Origin: Pictodentalium vernedei
Lineage: Eukaryota > Mollusca > Scaphopoda > Dentaliida > Dentaliidae
Assembly: GCA_031216915.1 (NCBI GenBank)
Contig: CM062289.1
Location: forward strand, 447,602,910 to 447,666,909
Length of the DNA: 64,000 nt
Direction of reading: 5' to 3'
The stretch's first letter is position 1. Every line of letters begins with the position of its first letter. The position numbers were made by a program, and so were the translations under genes. Of this stretch, positions 1-9,988 are shown piece by piece. The notes beneath the pieces are model-generated. The model saw only the letters and a list, made by a program, of their open reading frames with translations. It was not told where the DNA came from and ran no database searches.

Positions 1-169
1 AATGCATTGCAAAGCCTTATTGCACTCAAGGGACAAATTTATCAATTTTATTAATTTGGGTCAAATATCACACATAAACCATTTAATTTTTATTTTTTTA
101 AGTTTGCATTGGTTATAAAAAGAGAGCATGTGGACGCCAAACTGACCATGCAGGAGGGCCTGAGAAACA

Positions 170-360
170 GATTTTTAATTTTTTAGGCCTAAGTATTTTT
201 TTTCATTTCTCACATCAAAAACATAGCTTTCAACTCCTCATCAGAACTAGCTCATTTGAATGAGGAGTTCGTAAGCTATTTTTCTGAGATGAAAAATGAA
301 TGGTGATTTTTGTGAATAGTGCTGGCTGGTTTTGACCGTTATGCTGGGTAAAGAGCTAAC
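170..360. mobile_element. degenerate TTAA-family foldback MITE remnant
   Basis: An imperfect inverted repeat around 218-292 (arms near ACATAGCTTTCAACTCCTCA) is followed by the right-arm motif GTGCTGGCTGGTTTTGACCG and a decayed terminal repeat GGGTAAAGAGCTAAC. It matches the layout of the intact MITE at 532-783, but the left terminus is not recognisable. Confidence 0.6.
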
Positions 361-531
361 AAAGTAAACGCTCAATGCTAGAGGAAGATGAACAGAATTG
401 TTGTTAATAAATTGAACTGTCCATTATGGTACCAACACATGTTATAAAAGAAAGCAGAATATCTCTTGGAAGGCATGTCATGTAATTTGAACATTCCCTC
501 TGCTGAAAAAAAATATACTAAATTTGAGCTT

Positions 532-783
532 TTAACCCTTTACCTAACATGAAAAGAAGAGAACACTTGCAAACAAAATTCTTGAATAACAAATTTTTAA
601 AATTTTTTGTCTCAAAAACACAGGTTATGACCCCTCATTGGAACAAGCTCGACGAGCTCGTTCCAAAGAGGGGTCATAGCCTATGTTTTTGAGACAAAAA
701 ATGAAAAAAAATAATGAAATTAGTTTGCAACTTTTGTGAATAGCGCTGGCAGGTTTTGGTCGTTACGTTGGCTAAAGGGTTAA
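532..783. mobile_element. piggyBac-like MITE, subfamily 1 (ATAGGTTATGACC palindrome)
   Basis: TTAA lies at both ends, with terminal inverted repeats starting CCCTTTACC and ending GGCTAAAGGG. The centre (about 605-690) is a long palindrome with arms GGTTATGACCCCTC and a GAGCTC-rich core. The TTAA duplication plus CCC-starting termini fit the piggyBac superfamily (inference from family hallmarks). No coding capacity. Confidence 0.85.
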
Positions 784-1421
784 AACACACGCAAATGATT
801 ATTTAAAACAATTTTGTACATATTTTGAAGGCTGAAGGGAGGGAGACTTTTAGTCAGCTTTCTTAGTTATAATTATTTCGCAGTTATTCTTTGTTGTTTT
901 GACCCTACTCTCCGGCGACAATCAATTGTCAAGGTTTTGGTAGGAGTATTATCCCATTTATGTTATCCTAATACTGGTTAGTTATTGAATGTGTGTCAGT
1001 ACTGATACTATTATAGTTGCAGTACTACCGGTACTTTTGAGAATTCTGGATGGAACTGTGCTGTTCTGATTGATTCATGACACAGCACAAAAGTGTCCTG
1101 TTCATACTATCTATGCTGTGTCATGAGTGAATCAATCAGGCCCCTTATGTATGCTTGAATTCAAGCTGAAATGATTAACTGATTAATTGATTAACTAATG
1201 ATCAACATCATGATTGATCCAAAAAGTAATTAATCGATTAACCGTTACTTCTGAACTACTGTATTACATGGGGTAACAAAGGAACAAACTGGCACCAAAA
1301 CAGACAAAGACTGTCACACTGACTCGCGTTAATTATATGAGACAGAGTAAAGTGTGCAAGTTATGTGCTGACATACTTCTTCACTTGCATGATCTGTATC
1401 AGTAGCTGGAAAGGGTCATTC
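784..1421. other. non-coding intergenic/3'-flank or intron sequence with an imperfect foldback
   Basis: No gene seen. An inverted repeat at about 1066-1141 has arms close to CTGATTGATTCATGACACAG and its complement around a loop of about 25 nt. Otherwise AT-rich unique-looking sequence. It lies downstream of CNOT11 exon 8 in the sense direction. Confidence 0.5.
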
Positions 1422-1681
1422 TTAACCCTTTACCTTGTTCACTTGCACGATACTGTATCAGTAGCTGGAAATGGTCATGCTTTACCCAATGCAGGTAGAA
1501 GATACTTGCAAGATAATTCTTGAATTACCGAAAAATTTCAATTTTTGTCTCAAAAACAAAGCTTATTGGAACGAGCTCAGCAAGCTGTGTTTTTGAGAGA
1601 AAATTGAAAACATGATAAAATTTGAATGGAGATTTTTGAGCGCTGGTCAGGTTTTGTCTGTTACATTGGGTAAAGGGTTAA
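1422..1681. mobile_element. piggyBac-like MITE, subfamily 1, with duplicated left terminus
   Basis: TTAA at 1422-1425 and 1678-1681. The right end is GGGTAAAGGG. About 45 bp of flanking sequence (1379-1423, TCACTTGCATGATC...) reappears inside the left end at 1438-1482, followed by a second terminus-like CTTTACCCAATGCAGG. The central palindrome is degraded. Confidence 0.75.
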
Positions 1682-1786
1682 TGCTGTAAATCATATGGTA
1701 TGGCATTTATTCAGTTACCGATTATGGCAAGTGATTAATTAGTTAACCAATGTTAATCCATGTGAGTTATCGTTCAATAAAACCCT

Positions 1787-2036
1787 TTAACCCTTTACCT
1801 AACAAATCACCCACATCCACCCGCGTAATTTGCAAATTGAGCAGTTGAAAAAATAATTTTTTTAAATTATTTCAACAAAACCATATCATGTGACCCCTCA
1901 ATGGAATAAGCTCGATGACCTCGTTCCAATGAGGGGGTCACATGATATGGTTTTATTGAAATTTGTTGAAAACATTTTTAAAAATAGTAATTAAAATAAT
2001 AAATTTTGACATTCTCTGCTTTGGGTAAAGGGTTAA
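1787..2036. mobile_element. piggyBac-like MITE, subfamily 2 (CATATCATGTGACC palindrome)
   Basis: TTAA at both borders, TIR CCCTTTACC / GGTAAAGGG. The central palindrome at about 1876-1960 has arms AACAAAACCATATCATGTGA. A distinct subfamily from the element at 532. The right border lies 51 bp from the CNOT11 exon at 2088. Confidence 0.85.
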
Positions 2037-2087
2037 TCGTTTCAGCTGTAGCTTGAATCTTGTTCAATTTTTAGACAGACATCTCAC

Positions 2088-2243
2088 CTTAAGATCAATG
2101 ATTTTGTTTCTGATGAGCGACTGAAGAAACACACAGACCAATCGAACCAGTCTATTTTGCATGTACCTGTCTTTTATTGTTTCACAGGTTGTGATACAGT
2201 TTGATATGTACAGATGTATAAACTCAGATGGAAGTTCTACAAC
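2088..2243 (-). CDS. CNOT11: CNOT11 visible exon 8 (penultimate or late exon)
   Basis: A 156-nt exon of 52 codons, phase 0. It starts [20 protein letters not shown], followed by [11 protein letters not shown] and [12 protein letters not shown]. The acceptor is a T-rich tract ending TTGTAG and the donor GTGAGATGTC. The remaining C-terminal segment (a DLFIEVQ-type block in the family) was looked for in 1-2087 on this strand and not seen, so the terminal exon and 3' UTR must lie left of the window. A TTAA MITE (1787-2036) starts 51 bp downstream of the donor. Confidence 0.96.
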
Positions 2244-2402
2244 CTACAAAAAAAAAAAAATTTAAAAAACTTTAAAAACAAAGAATATTCATCCATAATT
2301 ATCAGGACTGTCAACACAAACATATAAAAAGATTTTTTAAAATTCCCCCAACTGGAGGGCATTTACTCCCACACTCTTTTTGGTAAAAAGGTGATATCAA
2401 CA

Positions 2403-2701
2403 CAAGCCAGAAAACAAGCAGACTGTCATCTGCAAAATGAGGTCCCCAGAGGGTGAATTTAGTGATGCTACCCTGCTGCAAAATGAGGTCCCCAGAGGGT
2501 GGATTCAGTGATGCTACCCTGCACAGCAGGGTAGCATCACTAAATTTACCCTCTGTGAACCTCAGTCTGAATCAGGGTCTCAAAACTAAACAGAAAGAGG
2601 TACCCAGAGGATAAATTGGCCCACTGTATGGGATAGCACCATCAAATTCACCCTCTGGGGACCTCATTCTGCAAATGTCAGACTGCTTATTTTCAGGCCT
2701 G
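2403..2701. mobile_element. hAT-like foldback MITE (GAGGTCCCCAGAGGG family)
   Basis: Flanked by a perfect 8-bp direct repeat TATCAACA (2395-2402 and 2702-2709). Termini CAAGCCAGAAAACAAGC and GCTTATTTTCAGGCCTG are inverted. The interior is a large foldback of GAGGTCCCCAGAGGGTGAAT arms with a local tandem duplication on the left arm. The 8-bp duplication and CA-starting termini suggest hAT. Confidence 0.82.
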
Positions 2702-2709
2702 TATCAACA

Positions 2710-3295
2710 AGACTAAAACGGTGACCATAAGGTCAATACAGCCACTGATATGTGGGAACTTTCTCAACAGAACCATAAACATATGGATGTCATTTGAATT
2801 GGCATACAGTACAGGTGAAAATAAAGTTGTTGGATAACCACTATAAACTATGTATCTTTCTCTTCCTACACTGATAAGACCAGAAACTAACATCACAAAA
2901 TGATGTCAGATTCTGATCTCATCAGTGCACAAGCAGCAGTATACTTAGTTTATTGAAGTTCTGTTTCAACTTATTTTGACTTGTACTGTTATGTTCAAGT
3001 TCTTTTGATAATGATATCTGAATGGTTTTTATTGAAAAATAGAGATATAATTCCCCCCCCCCCCCCCCCCCCCCCCCCAAACACACACACACACCCATGA
3101 GTGGAATTTAGAAGGTTTTTGTTTTTTTTAAACTTTTTTTGGATAAAGGGTTAACTGATACAGATTAACCTTTTAAACAATGGAACCCTGCACACGGGAT
3201 TGTAAATGACATAAGTGTGTAAGCAGACAACAACTTTGTCATCCAAGCATTATAGAATTATGGCACCAGACAGACAAATACAGTGTGTGAGAAAA
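2710..3295. other. intron sequence without recognised gene
   Basis: AT-rich intron of CNOT11. It contains a 26-nt poly-C run (3053-3078) followed by a short CA repeat and, at about 3141-3153, a solitary MITE terminus GGATAAAGGGTTAA. Confidence 0.5.
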
Positions 3296-3524
3296 GTTAA
3301 AAAATTTATAGTAATTTATATATTTTTTATACTTACCAATGACCCAGACATAGCTGGTGCTAACTCTTAAAATATAGGGCCAAACACAAATTTTGCCCCC
3401 CAATCCCCAAAATTTGCATCTAAAACCAAAGAAAACATGTCCTGAAAGGCCCTCCACACTTCGCCCCTACTGCGCATGCGCAGTGTCAAGGACGTTCCGA
3501 AATTGGCGCCATTAATCATTCTAA
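3296..3524 (-). repeat. DIRS copy A 3' inverted terminal repeat
   Basis: Inverted copy of 9989-10190, including the palindrome ACTGCGCATGCGCAGT. It carries an extra ~30-bp AT-rich tail (GTTAAAAAATTTATAG...) absent from the other end. Copy-specific bases (CTGAAAGG, AAAACCAAAG) match those in the opposite repeat. Confidence 0.9.
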
Positions 3525-3597
3525 TAACCAGTGCCTGGTAAGCGCTATGTACTCAGCGGGGAGGCAAGAGTTCCCAACTCCTGGGAGGGCCATCCCC

Positions 3598-3685
3598 GTC
3601 TGGGTCATTGGTAAGTATAAAAAATATATAAATTACTATAAATTTTTAACATTTTTATACTGTACCAATGACCCAGACATAGCTG
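3598..3685 (-). repeat. DIRS copy A internal complementary region (ICR)
   Basis: Positions 3598-3650 are complementary to the extreme 3' end of the element and 3651-3685 to the extreme 5' end, joined at TTTAAC|ATTTTT. This is the circle-junction layout described for DIRS1, where the ICR is proposed to template end completion and circularisation. One T fewer than the terminus in the T run. Confidence 0.9.
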
Positions 3686-4239
3686 AATAGTAAAAAGGCT
3701 GGAGGGCCAAGGACATAGAGCAAAATGGAATACGCTCAATAATATAAAATAGAGTCATCCCCTGTAGGGAAAAAGAAGTAATAGGCCTTACATGTATCTT
3801 TCTTATTTAAGATAAATTAGAAAGATACAACACCTTCCAAAATTGAGCTTCATACATCCATGTACTCTTTTAATATCCAATATAATCCTTATACTAATAA
3901 TTTTTAAAGTAAGCCAATAAATAAAGTAAGTCTAGAGAATAGAGACTCTTATACTCCTAAAAGTGTGTGAGGATTGCATAATCATGTCCGTTGACATATG
4001 CAATATTCAAAAGCTATACTTTAAAAACTAAGACTTGAATGAATTTTAAAAACCTAAACTTCTCACTAAACAACCATCCCAATAACAGCTCAGAATTACT
4101 AACTCCGGAGGAGGTATCCCCTTGTTTTCATAGCAAAACAGGTGACCCAAGGGAACACCCTCCCCCCCCCCCTTTTCTTGCCCTGGGCCAAATAGCCCAG
4201 AGCGAAGAGGGCAGCAGAACGGAGACACTGCCGAAACAG

Positions 4240-5330
4240 ACAGCCTACCTAGCTATAGTAGCAACTGTTAAGTGAATGACATTCTGAGCAGTAGATAATA
4301 GACCTAACAATAGAGGCCTCCAGAAATGGACTCGATATTTCTGAGATAAAATTCATGAATGTGGATGGCTGAGCGCAATGAGCGGCCTTCAAAAATCTAT
4401 AATAGCGACACTATTAATGTAAGCCCAAGAAGTAGAAGAACTCTTACTTCATGAGCTGAAATCTTAAGCACAACTGCTAAGTCAATGATATACCATAAGC
4501 AGTACCGATAGTTAATAGAATCCATTAACAATAAAATGGAGCGTAACGTCCTTCTACTAGGCATCAAAGACAGAAGAAGCTTACGTCCATAGTAATAAAC
4601 AGATATCTGTTTATAAATACATAAACTGTACCCGGAAAGAGTAAAGGCCTATGCCCATACGAAGACGGAAGGACCTTAAAAATAATAGGTTCCGGATAAA
4701 AGGAGCCTAACTCTTATGCAAAAATCCAACCTAAATAGTAACGGAAGTAGTGATTCCGAAACTACGAAAGTGAAAATCATCCATCGATAGTGCATGAAAC
4801 TCACTGACTCTACAGTAAAAGAGAAACCAACAGAATTACTGTCTAAAAGGTCAGAATTTGAAAACTACTGTTTCCAGAGGCTCAAATGATTACTTAGCTA
4901 AATAAGAACCGAAGTTAAAATCCATATAGGAATTTAATCTAAAGATTCTAAGTCTATTTATCAAAAAGTTACTAAATGACTTAGATAAAGAGACAAAAGA
5001 CTCAATTGTAAACTATCGTAGAGTGCATAGGTATGAGGTAACATAAACCTATAACCTTAATAATAACAGGCTGCAGTAGATCTTGTGAAACAAGTATACT
5101 AAAAAATTGCAATGAGTAGTATGGAGGGATCAACAATATGAACATAATGATCCCTACACCAACGACGGAAGAGCCTCCACTTTAGCCGCATAAAATAGCG
5201 AAGAAGAGGATCTCCTATAGTAAAAAATCGCGTCCAAAGCTCGTCCAGTACAGTGCTTACAATGCAATACGGACCACACAATGGAATACATGAAGGTTGC
5301 GACCTTGCGGGTTGTGATAAAGATGACACG
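4240..5330 (-). pseudogene. tyrosine recombinase remnant, DIRS copy A
   Basis: Read on the minus strand with frame changes. Near 5200 a core-binding-like segment FRRWCRDHYVHIVDPS is followed by VYLFHK-like text. Near 4442-4453 the box II motif AHEVRVL supplies the H and R of the H-x-x-R signature. Downstream, an STFMNF stretch precedes the expected nucleophile, but a one-base deletion in the A run at about 4351 (relative to copy B) shifts the frame just at the tyrosine. Several stops elsewhere. Inactive as it stands. Confidence 0.8.
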
Positions 5331-5524
5331 ATTTACCCAGTGAAAAAAGATCCTCACATAGAGGAAGATTTCACGTTAAGACCCACAGTAGACAAGAGAG
5401 TAAATTACCCATGATCTCTGTGAAGATAGAGATGCTATCAACAGAAATGTATTGTGGTTGTTTATCTTAGCAATACCTGCTGAAACAACAGCGCCGGAGG
5501 ATACGCGTATCCTATCATTCCGTC

Positions 5525-6150
5525 CTATAGATCAATAGAGCGTTAACAACATTAGCTCAGAGATCTGGACAAGCCAACACATACGTCTGCAATTGATTAG
5601 CAAGCTATGTCGTAAATAAATCATCATTGGGCGCTCCCATAGATAGCAAATCTGATTGAATACTTGTTTGTTGAGAGTCCATTCTGACAGCAACAAGCGA
5701 CCCGTAAGAGAACGGGAGTCCGGTAAAACAATCAGACGACCCGGAATATGACGGACCAAAACAGAACTTGGGGTACTATAACCAACAGACGGATTCTTTC
5801 CATTAAATTGAATAACGGAAACGAAAGAGTGCCTCCCTGGTTCCGGAGATACGCCACTACTGTCGAATTAAAGGACAGGATTTGGGCATGCGTTTCTGAA
5901 TAATGTTCATGTAATGACATAAAGCAAGCCTAAAAAACATTATTCCGCGGAAGAAAACTGATTGCTAAGAGACTGCGGAACCCAAAGACCCTGGCACTTC
6001 GAATCCGTAGGGATCAGTATTATATCCCAATCTGTTTGACTGGCAACCGTCATAACAGCCACACTCGGGTCCGGCAACTGCGGTGGCACTCTCTGAGTCA
6101 ACCACCGAATGTTTGCCCCAGTCTGAATCTCTTGTAACACTAGATAGACA
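5525..6150 (-). pseudogene. RNase H / MT-like segment remnant, DIRS copy A
   Basis: Minus-strand text in three frames gives RWLTQRVPPQLPDPSVAVMT, FNSTVVAYLRNQGGTLSF, VRHIPGRLIVLPDS and EWTLNKQVFNQICYLW, followed by a PMMIYL... block like the DIRS methyltransferase-like region. In active relatives the acidic residues sit in TDAS and SDN contexts; here these read TVAS and SFN, so the catalytic aspartates are missing. Frameshifts separate the blocks. Confidence 0.82.
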
Positions 6151-6624
6151 AGAGAACGTGTAAATCGAGCAATTCATGGATTGCCGAAAAGTTGCCGTCG
6201 AAGAGAAGCTACTCTGAGAATGAAGCGACTCTGAGAGAGTTCTTAACCTTACTATCCACGCGTGTGGATGTAGCTAGGGCTGCGTCACGTCTAACCAACT
6301 CCAATCAGCCACTGAAGGGCGGAGTTATACGTGAACAAACTACTGCCCTCAAAAGAAATTACATTGAGAATAATATCCCATAAATCTTTTCTTGAAGACG
6401 TAATGATAACGCCTCAGTAAGGCGGATTACGTATGATAAAGCGTCTAAGTTAAGTCTACTATACATCATGTCGTTTCCAACATTGAAATTGGAAAAGACA
6501 TAAACGGCGAAAAAGAATATATCCAGTCTTTAACCACACCGTCTAGACGCATATGAACTCTCGGTATGCCCTGCTCTGCCAAAATAAATTATTCGTATAA
6601 ATGATAAAACGGCAGAAATGAGCA
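6151..6624 (-). other. linker where reverse transcriptase would be expected, DIRS copy A
   Basis: About 470 bp between the gag-like modules and RNase H. No YxDD-type motif or fingers/palm block could be read in any frame. The palindrome-like CGCCTCAGTAAGGCG lies near 6410. Equivalent stretches in copies B, C and D have the same length, so the loss predates the copies. Confidence 0.55.
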
Positions 6625-7721
6625 TTGCAGACAAGAAACTAAACTATCATGCTTGGTAGCAAGCTTATATATATATATAGCGTCGATAAATAATACACAT
6701 GTTCTAATGACATTATTGGACTGAGTCGGTAAGTCAGGGACAATGTCCCTGAACCGATCGAAAAATCCGAGTCCAATGACGCTATAAGTCTCTTATCCAA
6801 GATCGCAGCAATGAAGTCCGAAATAACAATCACTGGAAGAAAATGCCCGAAGATATGAAAGGCAGCTTCCGATACTACTAAAGGGAAAACTCGAAATCTT
6901 TCGAATCCCTTTCGCCATCCTGTCGGACCCTATAAAGCGTTCGGTCGTCCGTACCTGATGCAACCGTGGACCGCACCGACCCAGCGCCGTCGGATAATTC
7001 CTGATTCGACCGAGAAACTGTCAATTGCTGGGATGCTGCGAAACAACTGTGCTAACTCGGATAGCACGTCCGTCACTGAGGCCTGAGGAGAAGCGGTCTT
7101 ACGATGCATTGCCGCTGGAAGCTCCGTGATCGTTACCCCGTGCATACTACCAATATGCGAGCGAACGGAGTGTATAGGCCTCGTGCCCCTTGGCTACCGG
7201 ATGGCGCGACCTATTCGCCGTGGAATCACTGAATGACAAAACTGATCGGATACTCGAGGTCACGTAGCCAATGTGCGGTCGTGTGCCCTGCTGTGAGGAT
7301 GAGGAAGCATTAAGGACAGTCTCTCGGACTGTCAATATAACGGAGCGTCCCGACCGACGGACATATGCTCCGAATGTAAAATATCTGAACCACAACATGC
7401 GGTCCCCTATGTTGTTGGACGAGAGAGGGACCTCTCTCGCTCACAGCCCGGACGGACCTGGACAAGCCAGGAACCGGACTAACAGGCTTCCTCCGATCTG
7501 TCCTCAATCTGCCGTCACTGGGTGAGTACTAAAGTAATTAAAGTGCTCGCATCACCCAAATCTCCTTCCTAGACCGCAACGGACGAACCCGGCAGCCGAA
7601 CCATTCGATGAATGTACGCTACACCGGGTGAGCTAGCGAATGTCACTCCGTAGGCGATAGACATATTCCATGAGCACTTATTGCCGCTAGCTCTTCATTA
7701 ACTATGACGACAGAGGCACAC
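6625..7721 (-). pseudogene. gag-like module 2, DIRS copy A
   Basis: Second of two tandem modules. It contains HPVAK-type text (ANRSRHPVAKGHEAYTLRS), then AAMHRKTASPQASVTDVLSE, then IGSDRMAKGIRKISSFPFSS. A stop after LAYW is followed two bases later by an ATG opening the next frame. The double hairpin (CAACAT...ATGTTG and CGAGAGAGG...CCTCTCTCG) is at 7392-7439. Homologous to the upstream module at 7722-8840. Confidence 0.72.
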
Positions 7722-8840
7722 TTTTGAAAGACATCTCCGTAACTCTGCGAACAAGAAACCAGAAATGCTTGGTTATAGCAAGCATAAAATAATAATATAT
7801 ATAGCGTCGTTCAATAATTCGAAAGTTTGTGTGACATTATTGGACTATGTCGGAACTGAGGGACGATGTCCCTGAACCGAACCAAAAATTTCTAAGTCCA
7901 CCGACGCTATCAGTTTCTTATCCGGCATCGCAGCATTCTGGTCCGACGAAAGAAGCTGTAGAAGACCAAGTCAGATGACATACACAACAGCATATGTTGT
8001 TCCGAAAGGGAAAGCTCGAAATCCTCCAAATCCCTTTCGGTATCCCGTCGGACCGGATGAAACTTTTGGACGTCCGTACCCGCTTCCGCGGAGCGTCCCG
8101 ACCCAGCATCGTCGGATAAAATATATGCGACAGATTCAGTTGATGCTGGGATGCTGCGATAAACTGTGCTATTAAGGAAAGCACGTCCGTTCCCGAGGCC
8201 TGTGCAGTAGCGGTCTTACGATGCATTGCCGCCGGAAGCTCCGTGTACGTTGACTCCCGCACACTTCCTATGCGAACGTCCGGAGTCTGCAGGCCTCGTG
8301 TCCCTGGCTACCGGATGGTGTGACCTGGTCGCCGAAGAATCCTTGATCGGCGAAGCTGGTAATATATCGGCGGTCACGCAGCCAAGGTGCGGTCGAGTGC
8401 GCTGACGAGAAGAGGAAGCCTTAGCAGTCTCCGCGGACTGCCTATACAACGGAGCGTCCCGAGCGACGGACGTATGCTCCGCTTGCGACACATTTTGTAC
8501 CACAAGATCTGGGGCCATCAGAGGGGCCTCTCTCGCTTGCCATCCGGATGGACCGGAACGAGCTATGAACCGGACTAAAAGGCTTCCTCCGTTCTCCCAC
8601 CGATCCGCCGTCACTGGGTGTGCATTAGGTTAATTTATAGTGCTCGCATCACCCCAAAATTCCTTCTAGACCGCAACAGACGAACCCGGCTGCCGAACCA
8701 TTCGGTGAATGGACGCTACACCGGGCGAGCTAGCGGACGTCAAAGGCCATCGAACCTACTAGGGTCCTTTTAGGCAATTGGCGTATTTACATGAGCACTT
8801 TTCCGCTAGCCCTTCATTAATTGTGACGACGGAGGCACAC
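7722..8840 (-). pseudogene. gag-like module 1, DIRS copy A
   Basis: Period to the next module 1119 bp, measured at the shared GAGGCACAC anchor. Two overlapping frames are recognisable: one ending SGGNAS at 8216 (SSATRSHHPVARDTRPADSG) and one starting at 8262 (AAMHRKTATAQASGTDVLSL, then FIRSDGIPKGI). The acidic/basic low-complexity style and position are those of DIRS ORF1/gag; no direct homology to a named gag family is claimed. The hairpin arms near 8509-8545 are partly deleted in this copy. Confidence 0.7.
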
Positions 8841-9988
8841 TGTTGGAAGACATCACAGATACATCACCCTAATCTTGATCGTCTGAAATAGAAATTGATA
8901 AAGTAGAGTGACCCTGCGGGGAAAGGACCGGAGTGTCCAAATTCCCAATAACATACCGTGACATACGCTTCCCATATTGTCATCGAAATCATACAATACA
9001 GAACAGGAGTTAATGCGAGTACACTGACCACATATAGAATGATTATAAAGTCAGAGGAAGACTTCCTCTTAATACAATTGAACAATATCCTTTCAATGTG
9101 AAAAGAAAACAAGTCCTGGTACTCGCACTAACCCCTGGCAATCAAAATACATAATAATAATATGATCCATTAATATAGAAAAAATAATTGAAATCAAAAT
9201 ATTTTGAAAAAATATTTTTTCAGAACAGCCCAAGTTTCTGAAAAGTAACGTTGAGCCCCAATGGATCCCAAGCCTAAGTGTGGACAAAAATTTTAAAAAT
9301 ATTTTAAACAGTTTATTCAACACTTACGAACAATAATAATGTATCTAGTTATGATTAAAATAACATCAAGATATTATTTTCCAGGAATCCCCCCCTCACA
9401 CAGAGGGCTGTTGTAAATGTAAACAATGAGTGTAAAAACACTAAAATAAGACTCCAGGCACCCAGGCCCGAAATCAGTTACCAAAAATACACTATCTGAT
9501 GCAAAACAGAGACTTCCAGGGAAGAAACTGCAGAACATCAGATGGTAGATGCAGAACACAACGCCTAACCACCCGTAGGTGAAGACGTAAACATGGGGAA
9601 AAGAACAGAATTCATTCTGTTATTCAGCTAAAACTCCCAAGAAAATTTAGTAATAATAATTACAAAAACTATGCCAAAAGCATGGGAGAATAGCAAGGGG
9701 GGACTTAAAGGATAGGGAGAGAGGAAAACACTTAAAAAACAGTGTAACTAAATAATCAGAATGACAACAAAATGGCTGCTGCCTCGAAAATAGGTAACTT
9801 AACATAATTTCATTAAAAAATTTTAAGTTACAGCCCTGATAATATTCTGTCACACATTTTTTTCCTCTCCTCCTTCTCTATCCTCCTTAGAATCACCATT
9901 TCACTAATATTTATGTGTCTGGCATCATTTAAACTGAGATTTATAAGCACAAAGATCAGTCAGATGTTAACTGATGAAGGGCCAAACT
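8841..9988 (-). other. 5' leader of DIRS copy A with conserved 76-codon ORF
   Basis: Between the 5' ITR and the gag-like module. It carries an ORF at 9093-9323 (MLNKLFKIFLKFLSTLRLGI...) whose translation is the same in copies A, B and C. The segment around TTGTCCACACTTAGGCT is also recognisable in subfamily-2 element E (about 33280-33310). Could be untranslated regulatory sequence or the true start of ORF1. Confidence 0.6.

Noticed and set aside
4039..4275. Proline-rich plus-strand ORF in DIRS copy A
   Set aside because: Antisense to the recombinase end; the proline run is only the poly-C tract, whose length varies between copies A, B and C.
6192..6383. 63-codon plus-strand ORF repeated in the DIRS copies (MPSKRSYSENEATL)
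   Set aside because: Antisense to the retrotransposon and present only because the copies are homologous; sense-strand content is the linker before RNase H.
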